A stretch of DNA of 64,000 nucleotides, taken from positions 62,001 through 126,000 of the forward strand of contig NZ_WQNE01000013.1 in the NCBI RefSeq assembly GCF_009759665.1. The letters are read 5' to 3'. Positions 1 through 10,873 of this stretch are shown here, piece by piece. A program made the position numbers and the translations under genes. Source of the DNA: Bradyrhizobium cajani (lineage in GTDB: Bacteria > Pseudomonadota > Alphaproteobacteria > Rhizobiales > Xanthobacteraceae). The number at the start of each line of letters is the position of its first letter. Position 1 is the stretch's first letter. The notes beneath the pieces are model-generated. The model worked only from the letters and a program-made list of their open reading frames with translations. It was not told where the DNA came from and ran no database searches.

Positions 1-605
1 AATGCCTCCACGGTGGGCATGATGTTGCCGACGATGATGTCGACGCCGGCCGCGGTCGGATGAATGCCGTCGGCCTGGTTGAGCTTGGCGTCGGCCGCAA
101 CGCCGTCGAGGAAGAACGGATAGAGCGGTACGTCGAATTTCTTCGCCAGATCCGGATAAATCGAATTGAAGCGCGCGGCATAGTCGGCCCCGTAGTTCGG
201 CGGCGCCAGCATGCCGCAGAGCATCACCGCGATCTTGCGTGCCTTGAGCCGCGTCACGATCTCGCTCAGCGCCGCCCGCGTCAAGTCGGGATCGATGCCG
301 CGCAGCGCGTCGTTGGCGCCGAGCTCGACGATGACGCCGTCGGTTCCATCCGGCACCGACCAGTCGAGCCGGTCGCGCCCGCCGGAGGAGGTGTCGCCGG
401 ACACCCCGGCATTGGTCATGTCGACCGCTATGCCTTTGGCTTGCAAGGCTTTTTGGAGCTTTGTGGGAAATGCCTCCTGGGCCGGAAGGCCGAGACCGGC
501 ACTGAGGGAATCGCCGAGAACGACGAGCTTGACCGGTCTTGTCGCTTCCGCCCAAGCCGGGTTCGCGAACGTCATCAAAGCGAGCACCAACACGGCTATG
601 TGCAT
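1..605 (-). CDS. arylesterase / SGNH lysophospholipase (TesA-like), 3' end outside window
   Basis: This is an exported GDSL/SGNH esterase of the TesA (lysophospholipase L1, arylesterase) type, which hydrolyses acyl esters in the periplasm. I read it by translating the minus strand from the ATG at 605. A signal peptide of about 19 residues ending AWA-E comes first, then block I GDSLSAG with the nucleophilic Ser, block II with NAGVSGDT, block III GAND, and DGIHP carrying the catalytic Asp/His close to the window edge. About 201 residues are visible and only a short C-terminus is missing. It diverges from an ABC exporter gene pair, the usual tesA/ybbA/ybbP arrangement. The substrate cannot be told from sequence. 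Start codon is moderately sure; no strong Shine-Dalgarno is seen. Confidence 0.85.
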   Translation of the reverse strand, partial: MHIAVLVLALMTFANPAWAEATRPVKLVVLGDSLSAGLGLPAQEAFPTKLQKALQAKGIAVDMTNAGVSGDTSSGGRDRLDWSVPDGTDGVIVELGANDALRGIDPDLTRAALSEIVTRLKARKIAVMLCGMLAPPNYGADYAARFNSIYPDLAKKFDVPLYPFFLDGVAADAKLNQADGIHPTAAGVDIIVGNIMPTVEA

Positions 606-660
606 GAACAATCCGTAACGCCTCTCGACCGCGCTATCGGAGTTGCCATATGACCGGACC

Positions 661-1386
661 ATGGACACTCGCATCGACTCCTCTTCTTCGCTCGCTGCCA
701 CCGCGGCGGACACTATCGCCATCTCCAACGTCAATCTCTCATTGGGCACGGGCGCGGCACGCGTTCACATCCTCAAGGATATCAGCCTGCGGGTCGCCTC
801 GGGCGAGACGATCGGTCTGATCGGCCCGTCAGGTTCGGGCAAATCCACGCTGCTGATGGTGATGGCGGGGCTGGAGCGTCCTGATAGCGGAGAGGTGGTG
901 GTGAGCGGCACGCCTTTCAATGCCCTCGACGAGGACGCGCTGGCCCGCTTCCGCGGCCGCCAGGTCGGCATCGTCTTCCAGTCCTTCCATCTGATCCCGA
1001 CCATGACGGCGCTGGAGAACGTCGCGGTGCCGCTCGAGCTCGCCGGCAATCCCGATGCCGCGAGGCGCGCGACGCAGGAGCTGCAATCGGTCGGGCTCGG
1101 CGATCGCCTGCATCACTATCCGACGCAGCTCTCCGGCGGCGAGCAGCAGCGCGTCGCGCTCGCCCGCGCGCTGGCGCCCGATCCCGCCATCCTCGTCGCC
1201 GACGAGCCGACCGGCAATCTCGACGAGGCCACGGGAAAACAGATCGTCGATCTCCTGTTCAGCAAGCATGCCGAGCGCGGCATGACCCTGGTGCTGGTGA
1301 CGCACGATTCCTCGCTGGCCCATCGCTGCGATCGCGTGATCCGCCTGCGCTCGGGCCGCATCGACACGCAGTCCGCGTCGGCATGA
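661..1386 (+). CDS. ABC transporter ATP-binding protein (YbbA/LolD type)
   Basis: ATPase subunit of a MacB/LolD-class exporter that works with the large permease encoded next. In the roughly 241-residue protein the Walker A motif GPSGSGKST lies near residue 60, the Q-loop follows in IVFQSFHL, the signature is LSGGEQQR, and Walker B is ILVADEPTGNLD, whose GNLD tail is typical of this class; the switch His is in VTHD. I chose the ATG at 661; an in-frame TTG at 643 is possible. The stop overlaps the next start by 4 bases (ATGA), so the two are translationally coupled. The E. coli homologue pair ybbA-ybbP sits beside tesA, as here. The transported substrate is unknown. Confidence 0.9.
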   Translation: MDTRIDSSSSLAATAADTIAISNVNLSLGTGAARVHILKDISLRVASGETIGLIGPSGSGKSTLLMVMAGLERPDSGEVVVSGTPFNALDEDALARFRGRQVGIVFQSFHLIPTMTALENVAVPLELAGNPDAARRATQELQSVGLGDRLHHYPTQLSGGEQQRVALARALAPDPAILVADEPTGNLDEATGKQIVDLLFSKHAERGMTLVLVTHDSSLAHRCDRVIRLRSGRIDTQSASA

Positions 1387-3953
1387 GCGCCGCGGTCGAA
1401 CCGTTCGCGAAGCCCAACGGCGTCGCGCTGTCGCTGCGCTACGCATTGCGCGAACTGCGCGGGGGCCTGCGCGGCTTCTATGTCTTCATCGCCTGCATTG
1501 CACTCGGCGTGATGGCGATCGCCGGCGTCGGCTCGGTCTCGGCGAGCCTCTCCGACGGCCTCGCCCGCGAAGGCCGCGCGCTGCTCGGCGGCGACGTCTC
1601 CTTCGTGCTGTTCCAGCGCGAGGCCAAGCCGGAAGAGGTCGCGTTCCTGCGCTCGCGCGGCACCGTCTCGACCGCCGCGACCCTGCGCGGCATGGCGCGC
1701 TCGGCCGAGGGCAAGCTTGCGCTGGTCGAGATGAAGGCGGTCGACGACACCTATCCGATGCTCGGCCAACTGACGCTGGCCCCGCAATTGCCGATGCCCG
1801 ACCTGCTTGCCGAGCACGACGGCGCGTTCGGCGCGGCGGCCGATCCGACGCTGCTCGCACGGCTCTCGCTCAAGACCGGCGACCGCGTCACCATCGGCTC
1901 GGCGACCTTCCAGATCCGCTCTACCGTCGAAGCCGAGCCCGACAAGCTCGCCGGCGGCATCGGCTTCGGCCCGCGCTTCCTGATCAGCGAGGCGGGCCTG
2001 CGCGCCACCGGCCTGATCCAGCCCGGCAGCCTGGTGCGCTGGGTCTACCGGGTGAAGCTGCCTGATGCGGCCAACAGCGAGCGCGCCACCGAGGCCTTCA
2101 TCGCGGATGCGCGCAGCGCCGCGCCGCAGGCCGGCTGGGAGATTCGCAGCCGCTCCAACGCCTCGCCGCAGCTTGAGCGCAACATCAACCGTTTCACCCA
2201 GTTCCTGACCCTGGTCGGCCTCGCCGCGCTGCTGGTCGGCGGCGTCGGCGTCGCCAATGCGGTGAAGAGCCATATCGACCGCAGGCTCGAGGTGATCGCG
2301 GCCTTCAAGGCCGTCGGCGCCACGGGCCACGACGTGTTCGGCATCTATCTCGCGCAGGTCATCCTGCTCGCCGCCATCGGTTCGGTGATCGGCCTTGCGC
2401 TCGGCGCCGCCATGCCCTTTGCCATCGTCGGCCTGTTCGGCAAGCTGCTGCCGTTGCCGGTGGTGCCGGCACTGCATGCCGACGAGCTCGCGCTGTCCTT
2501 CGTCTATGGCCTGCTGACCGCGCTCGCCTTCGGACTGTGGCCGCTCGGGCGGGTCCATGACGTGCCGGTGGCCGCGCTGTTCCGCGACACCATCAGCTCC
2601 GAATGGCACCGGCCGCGCTGGAGCTACCTCGTCTTCATGGGCGTCGTGGTCGCCCTGCTCGTCGCGGTCGTGATCGGACTTTCCTTCGACAAGCGCATCG
2701 CCGCCGTGTTCGTCGTCTCCTCGATCGTCGTGTTCGCGATGCTCCGCGGCATCGCCGCCCTGCTGATGGCCATCGCGCGGCGGCTGCCGCGGACCCGGCT
2801 GCCGATGCTGCGGCTTGCGATCGCCAACATCCACCGGCCGGGCGCGCTGACGCCATCCGTGGTGCTGTCGCTGGGGCTCGGGCTCGCCGTGCTCGTCACC
2901 ATCACGCAGATCGACGGCAATCTGCGCCGGCAGTTCCTGGCGGCGCTCCCCGATCGCGCGCCGTCCTTCTACTTCATCGACATTCCGAGCACGCAGGCCG
3001 CGGAATTCGACGGCTATCTGCGCCAGATCGCGCCGGGCGCGAAGGTCGAGGACGTGCCGATGCTGCGGGGACGCATCGTCGCCGCACGCGGTGTCCGCGC
3101 CGAGGACCTCAAGCCCACGACGGATTCCGAATGGGTGCTGCAGAGCGACCGCGGCCTGACCTATACCGGTGAGCTGCCGAAGGGCTCCAAGGTGGTCGAG
3201 GGCGAATGGTGGGGCGCCGACTATTCCGGCCCGCCCCTGGTCTCGATGGAAAAGAAGATCGCCGACGGGCTCGGCCTCAAGCTCGGCGACGAGATCGTGG
3301 TCAACGTGCTCGGCCGCGACATCCCCGCCAGGATCGGCAATCTGCGCAGCATCGACTGGCAGGGGCTCGGCATCAATTTCGTCCTCGTATTCTCGCCGAA
3401 CGCCTTCAAGGGCGCGCCGCATACCCATGTCGCGACACTGACGGAAGCCGGCGGCAATGCCGCGGGCGACGGCACGATCATCAAGCAGGTCGCGGACGCC
3501 TATCCGATGGTGACGAGCGTGCGCGTGCGCGAGGTGATGGAGACGGTCGGCTCGGTCGTGACCAATCTGGCGCTGGCGATCCGCGGCGCCAGCGCGGTGA
3601 CCCTGATCTCGGCGATCCTGGTGCTGGGCGGCGCGCTCGCCGCCGGCCATCGCCACCGGGTCTACGATGCGGTGATCCTGAAGACGCTGGGCGCGACGCG
3701 GCTGCGGCTGCTCGGCGCCTATGCGCTCGAATACCTCCTGATCGGGCTTGCCACCGCGGTGTTCGGCGTGATCGCCGGCAGCATCGCGGCCTGGATGATC
3801 GTGACGCGGCTGATGACGCTGAGCTTCATCTGGCAGGCCGGCAGCGCGGCAGGCGTCGTGGCGGCCGCCCTGGTCGTCACCGTCGGGCTTGGACTTGCCG
3901 GCACGCTGCTGGCGTTGAACAAAAAGCCCGCCACGGTGTTGCGGAATTTGTGA
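1383..3953 (+). CDS. FtsX-like ABC transporter permease (YbbP type)
   Basis: An 856-residue inner-membrane permease with two FtsX-like domains. A first membrane segment near residues 28-48 is followed by a large periplasmic region, then three hydrophobic segments around 270-390, additional segments around 415-460, a second periplasmic domain (about 510-700), and a C-terminal block of three segments (about 735-850). This duplicated layout matches the YbbP/lysophospholipase-L1-biosynthesis ABC permeases. It overlaps the ATPase gene by 4 bases and forms a two-gene unit. Its role is inferred from family and context: ATP-driven extrusion or transfer of a hydrophobic or cell-envelope substrate, possibly linked to the neighbouring esterase. 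No terminator is obvious in the 270 bases that follow. Confidence 0.9.
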   Translation: MSAAVEPFAKPNGVALSLRYALRELRGGLRGFYVFIACIALGVMAIAGVGSVSASLSDGLAREGRALLGGDVSFVLFQREAKPEEVAFLRSRGTVSTAATLRGMARSAEGKLALVEMKAVDDTYPMLGQLTLAPQLPMPDLLAEHDGAFGAAADPTLLARLSLKTGDRVTIGSATFQIRSTVEAEPDKLAGGIGFGPRFLISEAGLRATGLIQPGSLVRWVYRVKLPDAANSERATEAFIADARSAAPQAGWEIRSRSNASPQLERNINRFTQFLTLVGLAALLVGGVGVANAVKSHIDRRLEVIAAFKAVGATGHDVFGIYLAQVILLAAIGSVIGLALGAAMPFAIVGLFGKLLPLPVVPALHADELALSFVYGLLTALAFGLWPLGRVHDVPVAALFRDTISSEWHRPRWSYLVFMGVVVALLVAVVIGLSFDKRIAAVFVVSSIVVFAMLRGIAALLMAIARRLPRTRLPMLRLAIANIHRPGALTPSVVLSLGLGLAVLVTITQIDGNLRRQFLAALPDRAPSFYFIDIPSTQAAEFDGYLRQIAPGAKVEDVPMLRGRIVAARGVRAEDLKPTTDSEWVLQSDRGLTYTGELPKGSKVVEGEWWGADYSGPPLVSMEKKIADGLGLKLGDEIVVNVLGRDIPARIGNLRSIDWQGLGINFVLVFSPNAFKGAPHTHVATLTEAGGNAAGDGTIIKQVADAYPMVTSVRVREVMETVGSVVTNLALAIRGASAVTLISAILVLGGALAAGHRHRVYDAVILKTLGATRLRLLGAYALEYLLIGLATAVFGVIAGSIAAWMIVTRLMTLSFIWQAGSAAGVVAAALVVTVGLGLAGTLLALNKKPATVLRNL

Positions 3954-4223
3954 CAAAATGTAGCGGGCGGCCGCGCGGGTGCGGAATCGCACGATTCCTG
4001 CGATTAACCACGTCCGCTCGTCAGGATTGTGGCTGAGGGCGACATTCGGCCGCGCGTGGACGGTTGCAGCGAATGTGTTAGTTTCCCACATATCGAATGG
4101 GTTCGGACCCCCGATTGTTAGCCAAAATTTAGTCGGCCATCGTCGGTATCCGAGATAGAATTTGACGAACCGGCGGTATGGCGACCCTCATGCCGGACCG
4201 GACCAACCAACGGGAATTCGACC

Positions 4224-5015
4224 ATGTCGGACCTAGACCGTAACTACGCTTCTCCTTTCGGCAGGGCCGCCGGGCGTGTTGACGCCGCGACGGTCGACGC
4301 CGGTCTGCGCGCCTATATGCTGCGCATCTACAACTACATGAGCATTGGCCTTGCCATCACCGGCCTCGCCGCGCTCGGTGTCTACATGGCCGCCGTGACC
4401 GACGTTCCGACCCCGGAAGCCGTCCGCGTCGGCAAGCTGTTCCTGACGCCGTTCGGCTACGCGATGTTCGTCAGCCCCCTGAAGTGGCTGTTCATGCTCG
4501 CGCCGCTCGCCATGGTGTTCGTGATCTCGGCGGGCATCAACCGTCTTGCTCCCTCGACCGCCCAGATCCTGTTCTGGGTGTTCTCGGCGCTGATGGGCAT
4601 CTCGCTGTCCTCGATCTTCCTGGTGTTCACGCACACCTCGATCGTGCGGGTGTTCTTCATCACCGCGGCGACCTTCGGCGCGCTGAGCCTCTACGGCTAC
4701 ACCACCAAGCGTGACCTGACCGGGATGGGCTCGTTCCTGTTCATGGGCCTGATCGGCATCATCATCGCCAGCCTGGTCAACCTGTTCCTGGCCAGCTCGA
4801 TGCTGCAGTTCATCGTGTCGGTGGTCGGCGTGCTGGTGTTCGCGGGCCTCACCGCCTGGGATACCCAGCGGCTGAAGAACGACTACATCTACGGCTACGC
4901 CTCGGCCGGCGGTGACATCGCCGAACGTGCGGCCATCACCGGTGCGCTGTCGCTGTACCTGAACTTCATCAACCTGTTCACGCTGCTGTTGCAGCTCCTC
5001 GGCCAGCGCGACTAA
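4224..5015 (+). CDS. Bax inhibitor-1/YccA family membrane protein
   Basis: A 263-residue polytopic inner-membrane protein of the BI-1 (UPF0005, YbhL/YccA) family. About 24 N-terminal residues are hydrophilic; then come seven hydrophobic segments from residue 35 to the C-terminus, with the family signature region SLYLNFINLFTLLLQLLG at the end and an acidic AWDTQRLK stretch between the sixth and seventh segments. BI-1 relatives have been described as pH-sensitive calcium-leak channels or modulators of the membrane protease FtsH; which applies here is unknown. It is a single-gene unit: 270 non-coding bases precede it and a strong intrinsic terminator follows 28 bases after the stop. The start is well placed after AACGGGAATTCGACC. 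Confidence 0.92.
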   Translation: MSDLDRNYASPFGRAAGRVDAATVDAGLRAYMLRIYNYMSIGLAITGLAALGVYMAAVTDVPTPEAVRVGKLFLTPFGYAMFVSPLKWLFMLAPLAMVFVISAGINRLAPSTAQILFWVFSALMGISLSSIFLVFTHTSIVRVFFITAATFGALSLYGYTTKRDLTGMGSFLFMGLIGIIIASLVNLFLASSMLQFIVSVVGVLVFAGLTAWDTQRLKNDYIYGYASAGGDIAERAAITGALSLYLNFINLFTLLLQLLGQRD

Positions 5016-5043
5016 GCGCGAGCCCTGAGAGGACCGACCCGAA

Positions 5044-5071
5044 CCCCGGCCGAGAGGCCGGGGTTTTTGTT
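5044..5071 (+). terminator. Rho-independent terminator of the BI-1 gene
   Basis: A perfect 8-base stem (CCCCGGCC at 5044-5051 and GGCCGGGG at 5056-5063) with a GAGA tetraloop is followed by TTTTTGTTT. It lies 28 bases after the BI-1 stop codon. Confidence 0.93.
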
Positions 5072-5090
5072 TGGGCTGTGGCCTCTCCTC

Positions 5091-5176
5091 GTCATTGCGA
5101 GGAGCTCTTGCGACGAAGCAATCCAGAGTCGCTCCGCGGACGCATTTCTGGATTGCTTCGCTGCGCTCGCAATGAC
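5091..5176. repeat. dispersed palindromic repeat, family A (GTCATTGCGAG)
   Basis: An imperfect inverted repeat that begins GTCATTGCGAGGAG and ends GCTCGCAATGAC, with inner arms GAAGCAATCCAGA and TCTGGATTGCTTC. The same element occurs at 41815-41936 and 53017-53094. It would fold into a long hairpin and is a REP/BIME-like intergenic element. Confidence 0.85.
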
Positions 5177-5234
5177 GGGTTGGGAGGCGGCCTTGCCTCT
5201 TCCGGCCGCCGCGGGAAGGCTCTAATCTTGCCTC

Positions 5235-5765
5235 ATGTCCGCACCCGAAATCAGGCCCACGACTGAGGCCGACCTTCCCGCGATCACCGCCATCTACCAA
5301 CAGGCCGTCCGCGAGGGCACCGCGACGTTCGAGCTGGAACCGCCCGACCTCACTGAAATGACGCGGCGCTATCGCGCGCTGATCGACGGCGGTTATCCCT
5401 ATCTCGTCGCCATCCTCGACGGCCGCGTCGCCGGCTACGCCTATGCCGGCGCCTACCGGCCGCGGCCGGCCTATCGCTTCACGGTCGAGAACTCGATCTA
5501 TCTCGACCCCTCCTTCCACCGCCGCGGTCTCGGCTCGTTGCTGCTGGAGCGGCTGATTGCCGAATGCGAGGCGCGCGGCTTCCGCCAGATGATCGCGGTT
5601 ATCGGCGATTCCGCCAATGCCGGCTCGATCGGCGTCCACACCAGAGGCGGCTTCAGGATGATCGGCACGCATCCCAATGTCGGGCTGAAATTCGGTCGCT
5701 GGCTCGACACGGTGATGATGCAGCGCGACCTCGGCGAGGGCGCGAGCACGGTGCCGGGGAAGTAG
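5235..5765 (+). CDS. GNAT family N-acetyltransferase (phosphinothricin acetyltransferase-like)
   Basis: A 176-residue acetyl-CoA-dependent N-acetyltransferase. It matches the Pat/Bar/YncA subgroup: an N-terminal IRPTTEADLPAI strand-helix, the central VAGYAYAGAYRPRPAYRFTVE region, the acetyl-CoA loop HRRGLGS near residues 97-103, and the C-terminal GFRMIGTHPNVGLKFGRWLD segment characteristic of the family, including the FGRWLD motif. Members acetylate phosphinothricin, methionine sulfoximine or related amino acids; the substrate here is inferred only. It is a single gene between two repeat elements. A paralogue of the same subgroup lies at 38428-38943 on the other strand. Confidence 0.88.
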   Translation: MSAPEIRPTTEADLPAITAIYQQAVREGTATFELEPPDLTEMTRRYRALIDGGYPYLVAILDGRVAGYAYAGAYRPRPAYRFTVENSIYLDPSFHRRGLGSLLLERLIAECEARGFRQMIAVIGDSANAGSIGVHTRGGFRMIGTHPNVGLKFGRWLDTVMMQRDLGEGASTVPGK

Positions 5766-5786
5766 GGCGAACACCCGTCACCCTCG

Positions 5787-5886
5787 TCATTCCGGGGCGC
5801 GACGAAGTCGCGAGCTCGGAATCCATAACCACAAGTCGGGGTTATGGATTCCGGGCCTGCGCCTTTACGGCGCATCCCGGAATGAC
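5787..5886. repeat. dispersed palindromic repeat, family B (GTCATTCCGGGGC)
   Basis: An inverted repeat about 100 bases long that opens with GTCATTCCGGGGCGCG and closes with CCCGGAATGAC. Inner arms ATCCATAACC and GGTTATGGAT surround the centre. Copies with diverged interiors are at 6772-6874 and 22498-22574. Confidence 0.85.
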
Positions 5887-5910
5887 AAGGAGAGATAGTT
5901 AGTCTTCGTA

Positions 5911-5984
5911 AGCGTGCCCACCATTCGCGGCGATGCAGAAAGGACGTAGGCACGGCGCGGTGCGCCTTTGCCCACCCTACGGCA
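5911..5984. repeat. dispersed palindromic repeat (GTGCCCACCATT family)
   Basis: The sequence runs from CGTGCCCACCATTCGCGG to TTTGCCCACCCTACGG. The same words, in more complete palindromic form, occur at 52898-52981 (GGGTGGGC...GCCCACCCT), so this looks like a partial copy of an intergenic repeat. Confidence 0.6.
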
Positions 5985-5996
5985 GCTATCGCGCGG

Positions 5997-6368
5997 TCAC
6001 ACCACCGCCAGCTTCCGGTCGATCACCAGCAGCACCCGCTCGAGCTCATGGCCGCGGCGCAGGATCAGCCCCGTGGCCGAGATCACGCTGTACATGCCTT
6101 GCTTGCGCGCGAGCCGCGGGTCCTTCTCGATCCGATATATCGGCACTTCCGAGGCGCGGCGATAGACCGAGAACACGGCGCGGTCCTTCAGGAAGTCGAT
6201 GGCATAGTCGCGCCACTCGCCGTCGGCGACCATGCGGCCGTAGAGATTGAGTATCCGGTGCAGCTCGAGCCGGTTGAACGTCACCCGGTTCGGCTGCGCA
6301 TTCGCAGCGGCGGGGCGCGCCGCCGCGCGCTGCTCGCTCGGATCGGCATCCTCCGGCATCAGGCTCAT
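5997..6368 (-). CDS. DUF2794 domain-containing protein
   Basis: A 123-residue soluble protein. An N-terminal low-complexity stretch of about 30 residues (Ala/Asp rich) precedes a conserved domain with NRVTFNRLELHRILNLYGR, then GEWRDYAIDFLKDRAVFSVYRR and PIYRIEKDPRLARKQGMYSV. These blocks are the DUF2794 signature, found almost only in alphaproteobacteria. No function is established for the family. The protein is full length for the family and the start ATG at 6368 is preceded by GGAGGCGCTCCC. It stands alone, with a long intergenic region upstream. Confidence 0.88.
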   Translation of the reverse strand: MSLMPEDADPSEQRAAARPAAANAQPNRVTFNRLELHRILNLYGRMVADGEWRDYAIDFLKDRAVFSVYRRASEVPIYRIEKDPRLARKQGMYSVISATGLILRRGHELERVLLVIDRKLAVV

Positions 6369-6718
6369 GGGAGCGCCTCCTCATCGCACAGCATGACCGC
6401 GTCCGCGAAAATCGTCCCCGGAACCGCGGATCATGACAATGGCATGATTGCGCCAACCGCCCCCCGCCGCAAGGGGCTCCGCGGTCAACCCACCGAATCG
6501 GGAGCCGATCAGCCCACACGCAATGGTGGAACTCTGTCGCGGCAAACCGTCACGGGATCGTTAGCAGGAATCATAGTGTCGCCGCTTTTCCGCCTAGCGA
6601 CTGCCGCCCTGCACTGCGAAAAGAACGATGTGCGTTGGCCCGGTCCTTTCGGTTCCGGATTCCTCAGCCCCCAGCCCCCCGGGGTCGAACAGGATCGGGT
6701 CTGTACGCGCGACAAGGA

Positions 6719-6744
6719 GGGCCAACGCGAGTTGGTCCTTTTTT
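6719..6744 (+). terminator. orphan Rho-independent terminator (possible small RNA 3' end)
   Basis: GGGCCAAC (6719-6726), a GCGA tetraloop and GTTGGTCC (6731-6738) form an 8-pair stem containing one G-U pair, followed directly by TTTTTTGTTTG. No plus-strand protein gene ends here: the upstream gene DUF2794 reads away and the next gene reads toward it. Something non-coding, or an untracked small gene, may be transcribed between about 6560 and 6744. Apart from this and the family B repeat at 6772-6874, I see nothing in the 540-base gap 6369-6909. Confidence 0.75.
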
Positions 6745-6771
6745 GTTTGTGTCGGGATGTTTCTACTTCCC

Positions 6772-6874
6772 GTCATTCCGGGGCGCGCCTCTTGGCGCGA
6801 GCCCGGAATCCATCGATCCAATTTTCGAGATGAGAAATGGATTCCGGGCTCGCGCTTCGCGCGCCCCGGAATGA
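6772..6874. repeat. dispersed palindromic repeat, family B
   Basis: It opens GTCATTCCGGGGCGCGCC and closes GGCGCGCCCCGGAATGAC-like (GCGCGCCCCGGAATGAC), with inner arms GGAATCCAT and ATGGATTCC. The ends are the same as at 5787-5886 and 22498-22574. Confidence 0.85.
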
Positions 6875-6909
6875 CGAACACTAATTATCGGAAACGATCT
6901 CTCCGCGCT

Positions 6910-7686
6910 TCAGTGCAGCGACGTATACGCCGCGCCCAGCATCGGGCCGGGCTTCTCGCGGTTGCCGTCCTGGACATAGACCACCGCGGCGTCGACGCCG
7001 TCGCGCGTGAGGTTCTCGATCGGCACCGTCCAGCTTTCCGGACGCCCGGTCCAGTCGCCGACCTTGAGCAGGTTGCGCACCACGTTGTGATAGATGACCT
7101 GCTGCCCGCGATTCTCGCCGCGGCTGATCGAGATCGGCACCGACCTCGCAATCGAGCAGATCCAGACCTCGCCGTGCGAGACCGCGGGCTCCTTGCTCGC
7201 GGCCACCGAGACGTTGATCTGCTTGCCGGCGAGCGACATCGTCACCGGCACGCTCATCACCGAGTCATTCTTCGTGGTATTGCCGATCGCATTCTCGATA
7301 CCGGCGCGATCACTGCCGATGACATGGGCCGAGCCGTTGACCACGACTTGCGGCGTATAAACCTCGCGGTCGCCGCGCATGCGCGAATAGGCACGCTGCC
7401 GTGCAGAGAAGCGCGAATCCGCCAGCGTGTCCTTCCAGCCGAGATAGTCCCAATAGTCGATCGGCATGCTCAGCGCGATGATCGAGGGATCCTTGGAGAG
7501 ATCGCCAATGATCTGGTCGGCGGGCGGGCAGGACGAGCAGCCCTGCGAGGTAAATAATTCGACAACGGCGCGCGGATCGGCGTGGGCGGGACGGATGACG
7601 GCGACGATGGCACAGATGCCGAGAGCTCCCGACCAGAGTGCACCGGACCAGCGCGAAACCAGATTAGAAGCCGTCATTGGGGTCAT
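6910..7686 (-). CDS. DUF1223 domain-containing exported thioredoxin-fold protein
   Basis: A protein of about 258 residues with a hydrophobic N-terminal signal ending near AHA-DPRAVVELF, which indicates export. The mature part begins with ELFTSQGCSSCPPAD, a CxxC thioredoxin-like motif typical of DUF1223, then PIDYWDYLGWKDTLAD and YTPQVVVNG, the cis-Pro (TP) region of the fold. It is the usual family length. Family members are predicted periplasmic thiol-disulfide or copper-related proteins, but none has a settled function. I chose the ATG at 7686; an in-frame GTG at 7698 and ATG at 7677 are alternatives, since no clear ribosome site separates them. It is a single gene. Confidence 0.87.
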   Translation of the reverse strand: MTPMTASNLVSRWSGALWSGALGICAIVAVIRPAHADPRAVVELFTSQGCSSCPPADQIIGDLSKDPSIIALSMPIDYWDYLGWKDTLADSRFSARQRAYSRMRGDREVYTPQVVVNGSAHVIGSDRAGIENAIGNTTKNDSVMSVPVTMSLAGKQINVSVAASKEPAVSHGEVWICSIARSVPISISRGENRGQQVIYHNVVRNLLKVGDWTGRPESWTVPIENLTRDGVDAAVVYVQDGNREKPGPMLGAAYTSLH

Positions 7687-7829
7687 GTCGAACGTCACAC
7701 ATCGTCACTCGTTGGGGGGAAGCTTATTGCCTGATGGTCACCGTAGTCTTACGGGGCGCGGTACATTCATCCGTCCAGGGCGGGAGTTTTCCGCCGGACG
7801 GGCCCATCTGAAAGGTACCGCAAACGCGC

Positions 7830-7857
7830 GAAGGCGGCCTTGTGATAGGCCGCCTTC
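7830..7857. terminator. strong hairpin downstream of acnA
   Basis: A perfect 10-base stem (GAAGGCGGCC and GGCCGCCTTC) with an 8-base loop lies about 50 bases past the acnA stop codon. A short T-run (GTTT) follows on the plus strand, none on the minus strand, so it may act as an imperfect terminator or 3' mRNA stabiliser for acnA. Confidence 0.55.
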
Positions 7858-7907
7858 GTTTAACCTTCTACTCACTTCGCAGTGAGCCATCGTTCACAAA
7901 TCCGCGC

Positions 7908-10628
<2,721 letters not shown>

Positions 10629-10651
10629 GTAGGAAATCCCAATTGTTAGTT

Positions 10652-10669
10652 ATACCCGGCAGGGGGTAT
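10652..10669. promoter_or_regulatory. ATACCC-N6-GGGTAT inverted repeat in the acnA leader
   Basis: A perfect 6-base inverted repeat with a 6-base spacer, 24 bases upstream of the acnA start codon. It could be an operator or an mRNA hairpin close to the ribosome site. No known factor is recognised. Confidence 0.4.
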
Positions 10670-10745
10670 TTTAACACCGTCAGCGAATCCGGCTGGGGGC
10701 CGCTTGCAGGGGCAGGTTGAGTTGCTGCATCAAGTAGTTCCGGGC

Positions 10746-10764
10746 TTATAGAAGCTTTCTAACC
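10746..10764. promoter_or_regulatory. Irr-box-like (ICE) palindrome between acnA and ccmA
   Basis: TTATAGAAGCTTTCTAACC contains the perfect inverted core TAGAA-GCT-TTCTA (10749-10761). This matches the published Rhizobiales Irr box (approximately TTTAGAA-N3-TTCTAAA) with mismatches only at the outer positions. It is about 118 bases from the acnA start and 112 from the ccmA start, so it could control both. Both genes serve iron- or heme-requiring functions, which is the class of genes Irr controls. Confidence 0.6.
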
Positions 10765-10873
10765 GCGCCGCCACAGCCACAAACGCGCCGCAGCAACCCG
10801 CGAGCCAAAAATTCCCATGCGCTACCCCAAGATTTCCTGAGGCCAGGCTTTGGACGGGTTGATACCAGGCAAG

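Noticed and set aside
1116..4091. Very long minus-strand open frame opposite the ABC exporter (and similar ones opposite acnA at 7842-10649 and at 25515-28037)
   Set aside because: They mirror clear genes on the other strand, are rich in Arg/Gly/His/Asp as expected from GC-rich antisense frames, and have no domain.
5787..5886. Small antisense genes in the repeat regions
   Set aside because: Short open frames here follow the palindromic repeat sequence and recur at other copies; they are not protein genes.
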